NCBI GenBank assembly: GCA_013398295.1
Contig: VZSF01011299.1
Location: 1-64,000, forward strand
Reading direction: 5' to 3'
Origin: Chionis minor
Lineage: Eukaryota > Chordata > Aves > Charadriiformes > Chionididae
DNA: 64,000 nucleotides
Of the stretch, positions 50,901 to 64,000 are shown in pieces. Under the pieces are notes generated by a model. The model saw only the letters and a program-made list of their open reading frames with translations, was not told the DNA's origin and did no database searches. Within the stretch, counting starts at the first letter, position 1. The number at the start of each line of letters is the position of its first letter. Position numbers and translations under genes: made by a program.

Positions 50901-53604
50901 AAACAGAATACCATCTCTGACCTCACTTCTTAGACTGACCTGTTGACTATCTTAATGCAAAACTCATCATCCATGATTCCGTACTTATTAAGCATTCAGT
51001 TTCAAACTTGGTTTCTTAAGCTACGTTATCATCAAAACTAAAAAAACAAAGAGTTCTGTGAAGTAATTTATTTTTACATAGTTGTGTCTATGCATAAAAT
51101 ATGGATCTTTCACACTCCATGACTTGACTTCTTCCTTATTAAACAGACTGGACATAAGGGTTCTGTCTCATTAATATGTAATTCAGGCAAACAAGATAGC
51201 AAGTCATTTGTCTTGTGAAAACTAGTTTTGGGAAATCTAGCCTCTGGTTTCTAAATCCCTTGATAATGCTAAATATATCACGTAAGAGGGGGAGCCACCA
51301 TATATCCACCATATATTGTGTTAACAGCAGCTGTGCTGTGAAATACCTCCACCAAGTAGAGGAGGATAAGAGGAGCTCTGGTCCTCTGGGGTCTAACCTA
51401 GAAAGCTGCTTACAAAAGACTGTCCACAGCTCAGCACGTGCCTGCTTTCTGCTACTTGTTTCTCTTCTCCCACTTGAAAAACACAGCTGGCATGGCTACT
51501 TAGATTGCTGCTAAATTAAGGCAACATCACACAAGCCTCAGCTGATGACCACGCAGGTTGATGCTCCGCTCTTGAATCATGTCACAGCATTGAAAGCAGT
51601 GGCCCCAGGTGCCATTCTGGGGCAAGACAGTGGAGGATTTGCAGAACCTGTGCATCAGATAATTTCTATACATCAGTTTTCTAAATGTTGCTTTTCTACA
51701 CTGGAGGATCCAATAAAAAAATACTTTGCACAGAGTCCTATTTTTTAAGGAAGATTTCATTGTTACAGAAATATTTCATGGTGTTCCAGAACCCTCTGCC
51801 CCACTCCTTGAAGTCAGCCCCCGAGCTGAGAAGATCTCTTTATTTTAGAGAACAGTTCTTTATTATGGCTATAGCTCCAACTATTTTTTTTAATGTAGAA
51901 AAGTAAGACATTGCCAACGGCATTTAAAGAAACAGGCAACTTAAGTATCTGCATTGAATGATTACTGCTATCCTCTCCGCTGTTTTCTGCATTGCTACAT
52001 TTGACATTGAGATTTTAGAAGTCCACGATGTGCTTTCTGCCAATAAAGTCCTTTCTAGCTGTAAGGCCCTGAAGGAACTGGTTCACTATGTCTATATAAA
52101 GCTTTGCACACTGAGGCACTGATCTGGTTGAAGAAACCAGAACTAACCAATAACTTCTGACTACAAGCTCTTCCAGGCACAGTTGAGGCTTCTGAAAGTG
52201 CTCTGTTGCTGAGGTCAATAGCAATTCCTTCCAACTTCCGCAGGAGCAGCCCAGTGCAGAGGTCTTTCAGAAGTCCCATCTCAGGTGTGGTAGCTAAATT
52301 TGGAAGCTTTCTAGACTCCTTTCTCTATAAAGAAAGCAGTGTGAAACGGAAATGATTTCCTCCTTGAGTAATCAGAAAGAAGAGAAATTCATATGTGAAT
52401 AGGCTTATTACAGTTTACAGATTAATATTTAACTCCTAATTCAGAACACTTTAATAAAGGGCCTCCAAGAACGATGACAAGCTGAACTTGCACTAGATAG
52501 GCAGTATCGCAGAGAACAGAAATAAGGGTTGATTCCCTACAAGAGCAATTGCTTTGAACTTGAAGAAAAGTGCAAACAGCATCAAAATTGCTCAGAGAAA
52601 AAGTCCAGGTTATTCTCAGCCAGATTCTTAACTGTATGTAAATACAGATTACATTGCCCTGGTGGACTTAAGCCTGAGTATCTGAACCCTGTACGAACTG
52701 AGCATCATTAGGCCAAAACCACCTTTTTTTCCAAAGTGGTAACAAATTAAATATCTTCTCAGTAATACAATAAATGACATAAATTAAGAATTATATCAAC
52801 CTTCCTCTTCCTGTCTGCTAAATACAGGAAGAATATTATATGATTCTGAAACTAGTCACATTAATGCATCTTTCTTCTGCAATTCAGAAATTGAGCTTTT
52901 TCCCTGGCAATATTTTCAGATCCTCTCTCTTAGCTAATAAGCAGTATATCTTATTTAACTCTGGCAAAAGCCTACCATTCTGCTTTTAAAACATTGCCAT
53001 TGATTAGGATCTTTGTCTGAATTATAATTACAGGAATAATAATAATTATTATTGTTATTACCTTTTCAACATTAGAGGATCTTATGACAATTTCCATGAA
53101 TTTTCTGCACTGCACAGGACTCTGATGAAGTAAATGAGGCACCTCAAGTTTTCAGAGGAAGAGAACGTCTATCTTCACACGTGGAACATTGCAGAAGCAT
53201 AGCAACTAAATACAAAACCGGTTCAAAATTCAACACCCAAGTCAAAACCATAGATTTGTTACACTACCCTAACAACCTGCAGTACAAAAATAGACACAGA
53301 CGATCAGCCTCAAAATGAGTATGAGCTGAAGAAATATGATAAATAAAATGCAGCAGTTGTCTCTTTTCTCATGACAATGTTACACATACACAATATAATT
53401 TGAATGTTGCATATTAACAAGCTGGTTCATGAATAGCGAAACTGACACAGTGCTGTTTCCTATGGATTTCTGTTATATTTCCCTTAAAGCTTTCTTTCCC
53501 AGGACTCCCAGTTACCCTATTTTGGATTGTTTCTCATTATCACCGCACTGCACCTTCCAAGGGTTGATTGCATCTGCTGCCTGGGAAGGGGCTTCCAGCA
53601 CACA

Positions 53605-53626
53605 GGATCCTGATCCTGATCCTGAG
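53605..53626. repeat. (GATCCT)n short tandem repeat
   Basis: About three and a half copies of GATCCT, followed by the related GAGCCAGAGCC. It creates a Gly-Ser string in a chance minus-strand open frame. Confidence 0.8.
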
Positions 53627-56600
53627 CCAGAGCCCCACGTGAGCCCAAGAGCCCACACACACCAGCTGCCCTTGCTCACAACTGCAGAGTCATTAAGAGC
53701 TTCCTTCCCTGTGGTATAATTTATGCTTTTTTCCCCACCCACCTGTGGATGTCCATGACACCTCAAGGCACTTCCGTTGAAAGTGGCCTACAGGCTCAAG
53801 AACTATTGAGATGGAAGGAAAGAAAGGTTGATGATGGGCAAACAGATGGCAACAGCCGTCAAAAAATGCCACGTTTCTTTAGGAAGCTGTGTTAAAAATG
53901 ATCAAATATTGCTGCCTTGGGAAAGTGACGGATGACACTTTGAAACTGAGTCTCCTGGAACACTGCTACACTATGAGGCATATTGAAAAGTTTCTTATTT
54001 ATTAAATATAACACAACCTGAAGAAGCACCACAGACTTTATCCCTATGGGAGATAACAGAAGAAAAACTGAAGTTCCATAGTATACTTTCTTACAAAAAT
54101 GAAAATCAAATATATTTATTGAATCTGAATTTATAGAAATTTTAGGGGTTTTTAGCCAAAATACAAAACTCTCAACTGATTTCAGAGAAGTTACAAAGTC
54201 ACCATTGAGTCCTTTGAATCCCAGAAGAGCTACAGGCTCCAGGCCCACATATCTACAGTGATATGAAGATGAGCCAATACAGAAGTAATAATCCTCTTTA
54301 AGCAAATATTGTTTTGAAATACCATTGCATTTTCTCATAATGTGAAGAATTCTTGTGGAATGTTTGAATGTTAACATTAACTGAAAGGTAAGAATAAATA
54401 TGATTGAGAATCTAACTTCAGTGGTTTTACTATGTGGCAAATAGCAGTCAGAAAAGGTAGAAAAGGTTTTAGGCAAGGGCATGCATAGGAGAAAAAATCT
54501 GATGCCATAAAACAGTGATATTAAAAATACTGGAGGAAAAATAAAAACACCAAAAAACCCCTCAAAAAAAAGATATGAATCAATCTACAATAAACTGGAT
54601 TTTCAAGCTGGTTAATGGAAATTCAAATCATTCTTACTATTAAGTTTCTGAAGTATTAGGATTTGTTCAAACATGTTCAGTGTCTTTTGTAATCCAGTTG
54701 CTGACTAATAATTGAAATTATAGTGTCTTGCTTACTGAAATGCATGCATTAAAGATGTATATTACATTTGCTTAAGTATTGAAGAGCACCATGTAATACT
54801 TCACCTGGGAAAATTCCCTTTTCAGTGGGCGTTTCAGAAATACTTTCTGAAAGAACTAACGTGCATGATGAACTTAAGAGCTGCACAGAAAGCAGGTGAA
54901 CCAAATGGCTGCATACAGACAACAATGGCAGCAAGGAAACTGCATAAGATGCTAAGAATATGCTTATATTTAGAGGAACTTCATAAAGCTATAAAGAAAT
55001 TCCACTTTCATCTTCCAACTGTGAAAGAAATAAGTATAGAAAGGAAATAATTGGTAATGTAGGTCAGGTTAACTGTATGAATGCTGTTGACATACCCAAT
55101 AGATTTAGGTATTACTGTTGAATGAAGAAAATTATATATTCACCTGTTTGCTGCATATTTTGGCACTCATTAATTAACTGAAGTCACGGAGACTGCATTT
55201 CTAAGTCACGCAGGCATTTTTGAGAATCTCATCTTCATGTGCCTCATCTTAGCATCTGATCCAGGCACATCTGATCTAGGAGCTTAATTTTGAATTGTTC
55301 GTCTTCTGCAACAATAACCAGTGGGTCAATTCTAGCCAGTTGCTTTCTTTTTGAAAATAAAAGTGTGAATGTTGTAAATACTGCAATGCAACCCCCTTAA
55401 CAGCAATCTTATGATACTTGTTTGTTTGACTACCAGGTGCTACAAGTGAGGGAATCCTTAGTTCTGCAAGGAAACTGATGTGGATCCATTAGGAACAGCC
55501 AGAGATTAGACTCGAGACAGCAGACATTTGAGACCCTGACTGACTGCCCATATGCTTATTTACCATGTCTTATACAATGGAGTGACAATGGGCCACTCCT
55601 CACAGCTTTTGACTTTTACATACACTTCCACACGGTCACAGATACATATAGAAGATATTTTTAAGCAGATATATGTATGTGTGGAGGGGGTGATAGGTAT
55701 ATTTATCTATTTGGAAATATCAAATAATGAGGAGAAAAAAATAATTGTCAAAAGCCTACCCCTTTTAGTATAGTCTCTTTTTATTCTTGTCATTTTTGAG
55801 AATAAAGTCCAGTTAAGCCTCATTTCTTCTAAATCCATGTTTCACAGAGAATTGTTTTGGTATTGTTTTTTGAATCAACGGGCATAATTCAGAGAAAGAG
55901 GATTCTATCTGCAGAGGATCATCACATTTTTAGAAGCAATGCTGCTCTTATCGCAAGAGTGCCCCATTAACTGTAGGACAGCAGTGAGGGAATCACTTCT
56001 GAAATGTCATCAGCACTTCTTTTGGTAGAAACGGTACTTAAAATAGCCCTAGACACATGGAGGCCTGACTTGGTACAAAGATTTCAAATAAGAGTACAGA
56101 AAAGTTTTGTGGGTTTGGGGTTTTTTCTTTCCTTTTGTGTGTGTTGAATTTTATTCACACAGACACAAGGCTTTGAAGAACTGGATTCCCCTTCAGTTTT
56201 ATTACCTATGATCCAAAATAACACCTTCCATAGCAAGTTTTTTTAATAGTGATTTAAATACAAATCAGCAGAGTGTCTGATCAGACCAAGTCTCTTGGAA
56301 GTATCACGGTCTGGAATGCTTTCAAAATGTTTTCAGAGTTATTTTTCTCTTTGAACACAGAACGATTCTTCTTGTAACCCTAAAAATGCTGCTTTTGTAG
56401 ACTCGAAGTCTGATTGTCTTCAGTGGGCTTTGGACCTGGTCCCAGGTCTTTCAGTTTGCAGATGGCAATCCTTAGCCAGCCTGCAGGGAAGCTACATGTG
56501 AATTGCTGAACTACTATAGAAAATTTTTTGACGTTGTGAATACTCCAGATAATTAACACACAGCATCTAACATGAAATACTTGGTGTTAGATATTGCAAG

Positions 56601-57309
56601 CCATCACATTTACTAATTCATCTTGTCCTACTTCTACCAGTCATCAGCATCAGAGGAGCAGAAGGCTGTAAGATGGGCATGCTCTCAGGCAGGTCATAAA
56701 TTTGTCCATATCACTACCCTAAAATATGAGCTTTAGCATCCCAGAGTCATTTGCAGAGCAGTGTTTGTTGTAATAGGTGCTAATCCTGCTGTGAAAGAAT
56801 GAAGTATATATTACTGACTTGAAGGGGAGAAAAGACTCCATGCTTCACATGGATGTAAGAGAAGTGGACAGAGTCTCTGGAGGAAGATCATCTGGGTTGC
56901 AAGAAGAATGGCTCAGTGGTTACCTGCTACATAAAAACTTCAAAGTGTCAGGTGCAATTTCCTGCCTGAACATGGCTCCCTGGATAATTTTGAGCATTCA
57001 TCACAAGTGACATTCATCTCTAAGAGACAGTTTTGTAGTCTAAGTGAGAAAAAGTCTGTCTTTTGGACAACAGCAAGAGAAAGGACCTCCAGAAAGTCAA
57101 TCACTTTCTGATACCTCTAAAAGACTTTATAGAAAGGCTGTATTTATTTATTTATGTATTCATTTTATTCCTGTGGACATGCCTATCTCTTGCCATTCAT
57201 CACAGAGTGAAATTTGGGCAACTAACTTTAAATAGATGCCTATTGTTAACATGACTAAAAAACTGGATCCATTTAGGCATTGACAGAAGCTAAGCCTTAT
57301 ACTATGAGG

Positions 57310-57420
57310 AGATGAATTTGTGTCTCTGCATCTTAAATTTTCACCTGTAAAATGGGACACCTTCCTTACAGTGAGGCTGTAGGGGGTGAAACTTTAAAAT
57401 TTATATGATGTTGTCAAAAT
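57310..57420 (+). mobile_element. Possible MIR-type SINE 3' relic
   Basis: GTGTCTCTGCATC followed by TTCACCTGTAAAATGGGACA and CTTCCTTACAGTGAGGCTGT follows the order of the MIR 3' half. Diverged and partial. Confidence 0.35.
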
Positions 57421-58040
57421 GTCAGTGGGGGCCAGAAAATTGCTTAAGATAAATTGATAGAAAAGGATGCTGGAGGCAATGAGCCCCAACCCCCAAAAGG
57501 TATGAACTGAATGTTTTTATTCTAATGTTGTTGGCATTTTTATTAACTAAAGGAAAAATCTAGAGACAGGACTGTTTGAAGTTTGAATGACCTGTATGAT
57601 ACTTCAAGCAGTCTGTATGAAATGTATTTTAACTTAATATTTTCACGTAATCCACAAAATCCACATTTTCAGTAGCACAAAGTGGATGACATTGCTTATT
57701 TGTAGTCAGTCCTACTGGATTTTTCAAGGCAAAATTCTCATTAAGTCAGTTGGATGTTGTTGTAGCAACATTCAAGGTTTTTTTCATTCTTTGTGTGTTG
57801 GATACCATAGCTTATCTCAAGACCTAATGTAACTTATTTTTAATTATTCACACCCTTTGGCCTGCAACTTTAATCTGCCACATTTGATATTAAAAAGGCA
57901 GGACACAGTTCAATTATTTATGGTTTAGATATGAAGAAAATGTGGAGTCTGTTCTTCTTCAGAAATATGTCCATCATTTATAACAGCACTAATGAAAGTT
58001 ACAAGCTGTTCCAATCAAGTTTTAGTTTCACGCCCTTGTC

Positions 58041-58110
58041 AAAAAAAACCAAAAAAACCCAAACAAACCCAAACACACCCCCTCCCCCCAAAAAAACCCC
58101 AAACCAAACT
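58041..58110. repeat. A/C-rich tract with minus-strand G-quadruplex potential
   Basis: C runs at 58058-58060, 58068-58070, 58078-58082, 58084-58089 and 58097-58100 are separated by spacers of 7, 7, 1 and 7 bases. The minus strand therefore satisfies the G3+N1-7 quadruplex rule with one tract to spare. Composition is like the tract at 12744-12820. Confidence 0.8.
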
Positions 58111-59344
58111 TAAACCTTCCCATTTGCTTTAGAAAGCAATTGAGACCTGTTCTGCCTAAGGAATTGTCTATGACTACAGTTGTATTAATGCACCCCACAA
58201 AGTTACTAGACCTGCATGGACCCCAGTTTCGGTCCAACCTTGTAAGGTCTTTCCATGCAACAAACTCTGCAGTAAATTAACGTAAAATATTAATGGAAAA
58301 ATTGGCATATGAATAGACAAAGCTTTGATTATCTGTACACTGGTCTGAAATCACAGTGCACAGAGTGTTTAGAATCAAATATCTCACTCTGGAATCAGCT
58401 TTGCTACCATTGCCAGTTATACATTTTGGCCAAATGGCTTGTTTAGACTTTCCGCAGTGTTCATGTGGTGGATAACAATTTCAATAGAAAAAATAAGCAA
58501 CAATTATCACATTTTATGGCATCTAATGTAAAGTGAGTGGTGGAGATCCAGTATTTTCAGCTATGTCCTTTTAGTTCTGCTGTTTTCAGTGGTTTTTTCT
58601 CTGCCTAATTTTTCATCTCTTCTTGGCTTCCTTTCTATGTTTTGATCTCTTTGCTTGTTTACTCTGACATTCAGCATTACTTCTTATCACTTTTCTTCCT
58701 CTCAGGCACCTTTTTTTTCTTTTTTTTTTTTTCCTGGTATCTGTGATATTTCAGCAAAATACAGTTCTGAGAAATATAGCTGCTACTACTATGCTGCTGG
58801 AATGATTCCTGTGTCGTGGTCTCTATTCAGTTTGATCTGAAATCACCGATTACAGCACTCCCAAGTATATAATGGTGAATATGCGCTATGGGTATGATAA
58901 AAGCAAGAGCTTGTAATTCCCAATTAAAAAAGAAATAAGAATAATAGAGAAAATAAAACTTAAATTATTTGCTAACTGGTTTTCCAAATATTCTGTAATC
59001 ATCACGTAAAAAATATTTCCAAAGCCACCAAGTCAATGGCCATTTTTCTTTTAATTTCTTTGACCTTTGAACAAATCAACCATTTGTGTCTTTGAGCAAC
59101 TCATTTTAGGAAAACAAATGTACTTTTTTCAGGATCTGAAATCAAAGGGGTGGTCTTCGTTCTGGGTGGTCTTTGTCCTTATTTTCAGTCATGAGCAATT
59201 AATCCAACATTGTGTGCATATCTTATGAGACGTTCTGCTTGAAAATCACAGTCATTTGAAAAGTACTCAAATCCAAAACATCATCCCAAACTGGCATGAT
59301 TGCCAGTTACCTGCAAAAGCTTCAATGGAAGATTTGAAGCAAAA

Positions 59345-59445
59345 TAGCTCCTGGGTTAGAATCTTGCATGCTGTATTAGCCTTGAGCAAAATTTTACAGT
59401 GCAGCTACTTAACCTACAAGCAAAATTTCAAAATGGGAATACTGA
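59345..59445 (+). mobile_element. Possible MIR-type SINE relic
   Basis: CTCCTGGGTTAGAATCTTG resembles a tRNA-derived box B region. It is followed by GCCTTGAGCAAAATTTTACA, GCTACTTAACCT and CAAAATGGGAAT in MIR order. Diverged; the call rests on pattern memory. Confidence 0.4.
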
Positions 59446-62400
59446 AAGACCTGTAGCTCTAACCAGTACCACTGGGCACCAGTATAATATTTCATTTACA
59501 CTTCTTACAAAGCAATTTTTGTTAATCTTGCTGCATGAATGAAAAATCTCATCCCATAGTCTCCAATTCACTACCCTCATGAACTCGTATAAAGGTCTTT
59601 TAACCACTGCTGTGATTTTCAAGTGGAAATAATAAAATGGCAAGAGTTAAATATTAATATTCAGTTCTTGCATTGTGCCTTTCTTTGATACCAATTACAA
59701 CTTGAACTTCACCTAACTAAAAAAGACTGCAGACTTCACTCAATTAGCAGTAATAGGATTAAAACATAGCTTTGGAACTGAAGATTTAAATAGGAAAAAA
59801 AAAAACCTTGGCAAATGTACACTACATGTACCAAATTAATCTCAAAATAAATATGCAGCCCCGGGTAAAATAAGTGGAATGTGGAATGTTAGAGGTGTGG
59901 GGGTTATTGTGGGTTTTTTGCTTTCTTGACAACCTCTGCAGGTTGCATTGCTTTGAAAAATATCATGGCTATAGAATAACAGTATTTTTTCTTCCTTTAG
60001 GTTTATGGACACTGAAAAAGTTGCTTCCATTCACAACAGGTGTTCTCGTTTGAAGAGCACCAAAGCCACTTCTGTCTATTACACTTTTCTACAATACTAA
60101 ATTTGTATGATTCTCAGCTTTGTGAAATTTAAGCAAGCCCACAGATGCAAATTATTGCATTCAAATAACTGTCTCCTGAGAAAGGATAAATATGCTCATT
60201 TATAGGTGAAAAGTGTCATGGGGACCAAAGCAGGCAATTGAATTTGTACAAGAGAATTCTTGTGTTACTTTACCCATGCTGGAGTTGTTTGTGGTTTATT
60301 TTGTATTTGCATTTGATGGGCAATGAATCACTTTATTTTCACTGCATTTTGCGTATCTGCCTCTGCAGTGTATGATACAATGCCCCAAACTGAAGATGCT
60401 TTCTGTCTTAGGAACTACATTGACTTCTAAGATAAAATGTCCTAAAATTCCCTGTCAGATCAAACATCGCTTGACCTCAGTTACAAAGAGCTGCTTGTAT
60501 CCTTTTCTCAGAGGCAAATATGAAAAATTTACCTCATGTTTTACTCATAAAAAACTCATATAGCAGGACATTTGAAGTATAGCTAAAGAAATCCAGAACC
60601 AGCTGTGAGTCAGGACAGATGGAAGTGACACACATAGGGGTTTTTTATTTCCTTCCAACTAGTGGAGAAATCAAGACCAAGATTGGCCACAGGTTTCTGT
60701 TGACAATAACCATGTGCTTTATTTCTGGAAAAATGCCCTTCAGGAAATACCAGAGAATGACTAAATGCCCTTTTTCAAAACAGTACAAAAAGATGCTACA
60801 GAGATTTGGAAACAAGCATCAGTGATTGCATATTTCCAAAATCTGGCCCTAATATTATGACAGATAAGAACTCCACAAAAGAAAAGAAAGAGTAGTGCTT
60901 TGATGGGTAAAGCTGATTACCCAGGAGGGTTGTTTAACACTGCTTTGTATTTAAGTTCTCTAATAAAAAATTTTCATGGAAGTGGATATAACAGCAATCA
61001 GTATGAGGAAAGACGGTGTAGTCAAGATCACAACATGCCAGAGATCAATGAGGGTGTACAAGGAACAGGGTAGGTAATACAAGTAGCAGAAACACCTTGA
61101 TGGAGATACAGAAATATACTTCAACTCACATGGACTACCAATTGCAGCGTTCCAGAGTACCAAGAAAATAGTCTGTTCAGCTCCAGACCTTCAAAATAAG
61201 CAAAAAGTGTGCAGATCAGATTGGCTTCAGTCTCTGTTGTTTTGCTGGACTGCAGGTAATCACAGAGAAATCATGACATCTTGACACTATTTCAATGATA
61301 TTTCAGTCCAATTTCAACTACCTGTAGAGGCTGTCTGGAGTTTATTCATTTCAATCTCTTTGCCTCTCACTCCAACAAAAGAATTCAACCTGAAATCAAT
61401 TTATCTGTAAATTGCAAGGACTCAGTCTGGTTTTTGCAGCAGACATTTTTAATGTCCTGCCTCTGAATAAGTATTGCTTTTATTACTTTCCTAAGTTTTG
61501 AAGTGCTGGCCTCCACAGGTCCTAGATCTTTGCCCAGAAAATAATGTACAGAAGCTAATTCAATTATAATATAACTTTAAATGAACCTAACCCTGTCTGG
61601 CACCACTCAGAAAGTAGACAGACCACTTAATTACACAGGATCATCTGCCTCATGGTAAAAACATACTGAACTTTTGGGGATGGTTGGAAATAGTTTTGAA
61701 TGAATGTGTGAGATGCATTACGACCATTACAGAGCTAGGAAAGGGCAGATGAGATAGTGAACTTCCCTCTTTAAACAGCTGGATCACAACAAAGCCTAGA
61801 GGTCTCTGGCATATCCAAAGTAAAAATATCACTATCTTCTTTCTAGAGTTTGATTTAAAATGCCCCCTTTATAACAAAGAGAATCACCTAATCGCCTTCT
61901 CAGATCTGTCCAGCTACAGAAATGACCAACATGTGAAAAAAAAACAGGCTGTAGAAGTTGATCTGGACAGATTTGGAACTGATAAATCCCACTTTGGTGA
62001 GGAGGGGAGAAGGAGAGGATGAACACACAACACACAGACTCCAGCCATTTAGAGACGGTTGTCATTCTTTATGAAGATTAAGTGACTTGTAGCTCTGCAT
62101 TCCTCTATTAATCCAAAGGCCAGCCATTGTACAAGCTGCCATAGTATAGGCTTCCAGACACTGCACTTGTGATCAGAACCTTGAGCTAAATAGACTCCCA
62201 TTTCCATGCCAGATTTTTTCTGGCTCCACTATGTTAACTTTACATGGCAGACAAGCAACATTTGATTGAAAAGATCTTTAGAAACCATTTGAAAACAAAA
62301 AGAGCAATAAATGAGGGCAATTGAAGAGCAGTCTCTCACACAATGGCCAGTTTACTTGTATATTGGAAGAATATAACCATATGAATATTTTTAAAATAAG

Positions 62401-63919
62401 AAAGCTCTTGTACTAAGAGATAAGACTCAAACTGTTGGACAACTTGCACATCTGATTTGCTTAAGGAGATCTATGCAAACTGCAGAGCAAACGAAGGCTC
62501 ACAGAATAATGCATGAGGACACAAGGTTTTTTTATTTTTAATATATTAATACAGTTGAAAAGAAAATAAATAATCCTGATTTTTCTAGGGGGATCAAGGG
62601 AATCATAAACACTACAGGGACTTTGCCGCTAGCATCCAGTGATTTACATATTTTTTATAAAAGTCAGAGTTGGTTTGAAGTCACAGGAAGTAGACCAACC
62701 ACTGTTAAAATGATTACTTTTTCCCTGTTATGCCTGGGTCCGGCCTATGCCATCAGATTCTCACTTTTATGAGCAATATAAAATTCAGTTACAAATTCCA
62801 GTTAAAAAGGAAACCATTTCTGCTGGGTCTTCATAACAACCAACAGCTTCTTTCCTTAATTTTTTGGTGGTTTTTTTGTAACTCAGTGACAATTCTGATA
62901 TCCAAAGTGGCAACTAATTGCCCTGACAATTAAGTGGTATTGCCACAGCACAGCCTTTATGCATTGTCCTAATAAATGTCAGATGAAGCTCAACTGCTCA
63001 CTTCAGCAGATGCTAATTTAGGCCGAATACCGCCAGCTATTCAGAGAGAGAGTTTTTGCTTTAAATAAGATTAATCTCACAAATGAAGTGTGGGTTTCCT
63101 TCTTATATCAAAGGCCATTGGTTATCCATTAAATCTGAATTACAGGTTTAACAAACACTTGCATAAGAATCATTAATATCATCTGTTCTGTAATTCCTAA
63201 TGCAGTGTATAATGCTTAATATCTCAACAGTCAGGTCTCTTCAAAATTCAATTACTATAACCCTTGCCATAGATACTAGCAATGTTGTTTCAAAGCTCTT
63301 TTTTCCCTAGTGACCCTTCAGCTTGACTACTTGCTTGGTTGCCGTTTGTCAGTTCAGGAATAGTACGACTGTCAAGAGAACTATAAACTTATATTGGACT
63401 CCTAACTCACATCATGGTTCCTAACTTTCTTTCCACTGAAGCTGATAGGAAGCTGGGAGTCCTGTTATGCTGTTCATCCTGGGCCAGCATTTCAAAAAAA
63501 TGATCTGCCTTGCAAGTGTGTGGAGCTGATTCCTTTTCTCTGTTGCAAGTGACAAGAAACTGAGCCTCCTTTTCATTAACATTGGAAAAGCCTGCACACC
63601 CTCAAGGTAGGGCCAGCAGAGTTTGCACTATCATTCTCTAATTCACAATTGCAAACCCTTTGTTACTTGCAGTTGGGACCTGTTAATATTCCCCATGGGG
63701 AAAAAAAAATAAATTCTTATCCTGTCTTGCAAATGGGTTCTGCCCCTACTTGCACCACCCATTTTGAAATATACACTGAACAGCACATGGCTGTGAAAAG
63801 AAATGTTTTACAGGACCCTCTTAAGCTATAATTTTATTCATAAAATTGATATGCTTGGGAACGGCGGTGAGCATTGAGCCCGGAAGTCATGGAAGAGCCC
63901 AAGCAAATTCTTTACCAAC

Positions 63920-64000
63920 CACATCCCTGGAAATGTTCAAGGCCAGGCCGGATGGGGCTTTGAGCAACCTGGTCTAGAAGGAGGTGTCCCTGCCCATGGC
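63920..64000 (+). mobile_element. CR1 LINE 3' end, plus orientation, running off the window
   Basis: From 63927 the plus strand encodes the conserved CR1 ORF2 C-terminus (LEMFKARPDGALSNLV) and stops with TAG at 63975-63977. It then begins the CR1 3' UTR (GGTGTCCCTGCCCATGGC). Sequence before about 63920 does not match CR1, so the copy is 5'-truncated to only the last ORF2 codons. Its 3' terminus lies past the window edge. The orientation is opposite to the other CR1 copies here. Confidence 0.9.

Larger units (their letters stand above)
43561..63911. other. Long non-coding stretch
   Basis: Apart from the small features listed separately, about 20 kb show no recognised gene on either strand. 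The longest open frame is 196 codons at 53892-54482 (minus), which resembles nothing known. GA-rich sequence occurs near 46280-46410 and a GATCCT hexamer run at 53605-53626. Confidence 0.5.

Noticed and set aside
53102..53150. AAATGAGGCACCTCAAG resembling antisense MIR
   Set aside because: Too short, and flanking sequence does not continue the pattern.

Overview
The window is bird nuclear DNA. Three 5'-truncated CR1 (chicken repeat 1) LINE fragments carry the avian CR1 3' signature, the background is AT-rich and almost entirely non-coding, and two coding exons belong to the vertebrate MiT/TFE transcription factor gene TFEC. I cannot name the species.

The only genes I can support are exons. 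TFEC lies on the minus strand. An 84-codon exon (11934-12185) encodes the MiT-family segment before the activation domain. After a 2.3 kb intron, a 32-codon exon (9533-9628) encodes the acidic activation domain. Both are phase 0 at both ends and have usable splice sites. The bHLH-leucine zipper exons were not found between 1 and 9532, so they probably lie beyond the left edge. No 5' TFEC exon could be identified to the right, so 12-64 kb is read as 5' intron and/or upstream DNA. Three exon-like blocks there are reported as candidates only: 38472-38744 (-), 43419-43560 (-) and 44837-44971 (+).

Layout: 1-9.5 kb is TFEC intron with one old CR1. 9.5-12.2 kb holds the two exons. 12.2-32.8 kb is non-coding, with small repeats, relics that look like ancient MIR SINEs, and a p53-response-element-like palindrome near 27.9 kb. 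32.8-36.8 kb is an assembly artefact: a 1,942 bp block containing a CR1 fragment appears on both sides of an 81-N gap with one visible mismatch. 36.8-63.9 kb is non-coding with the exon candidates, a C-rich tract able to form a G-quadruplex on the minus strand, and a few relic repeats. The window ends inside another CR1 3' end.

I see no bacterial-style operons, CRISPR arrays, tRNA or rRNA genes, and no convincing new system. The most useful results are the avian TFEC N-terminal exon structure and the false duplication around the gap.
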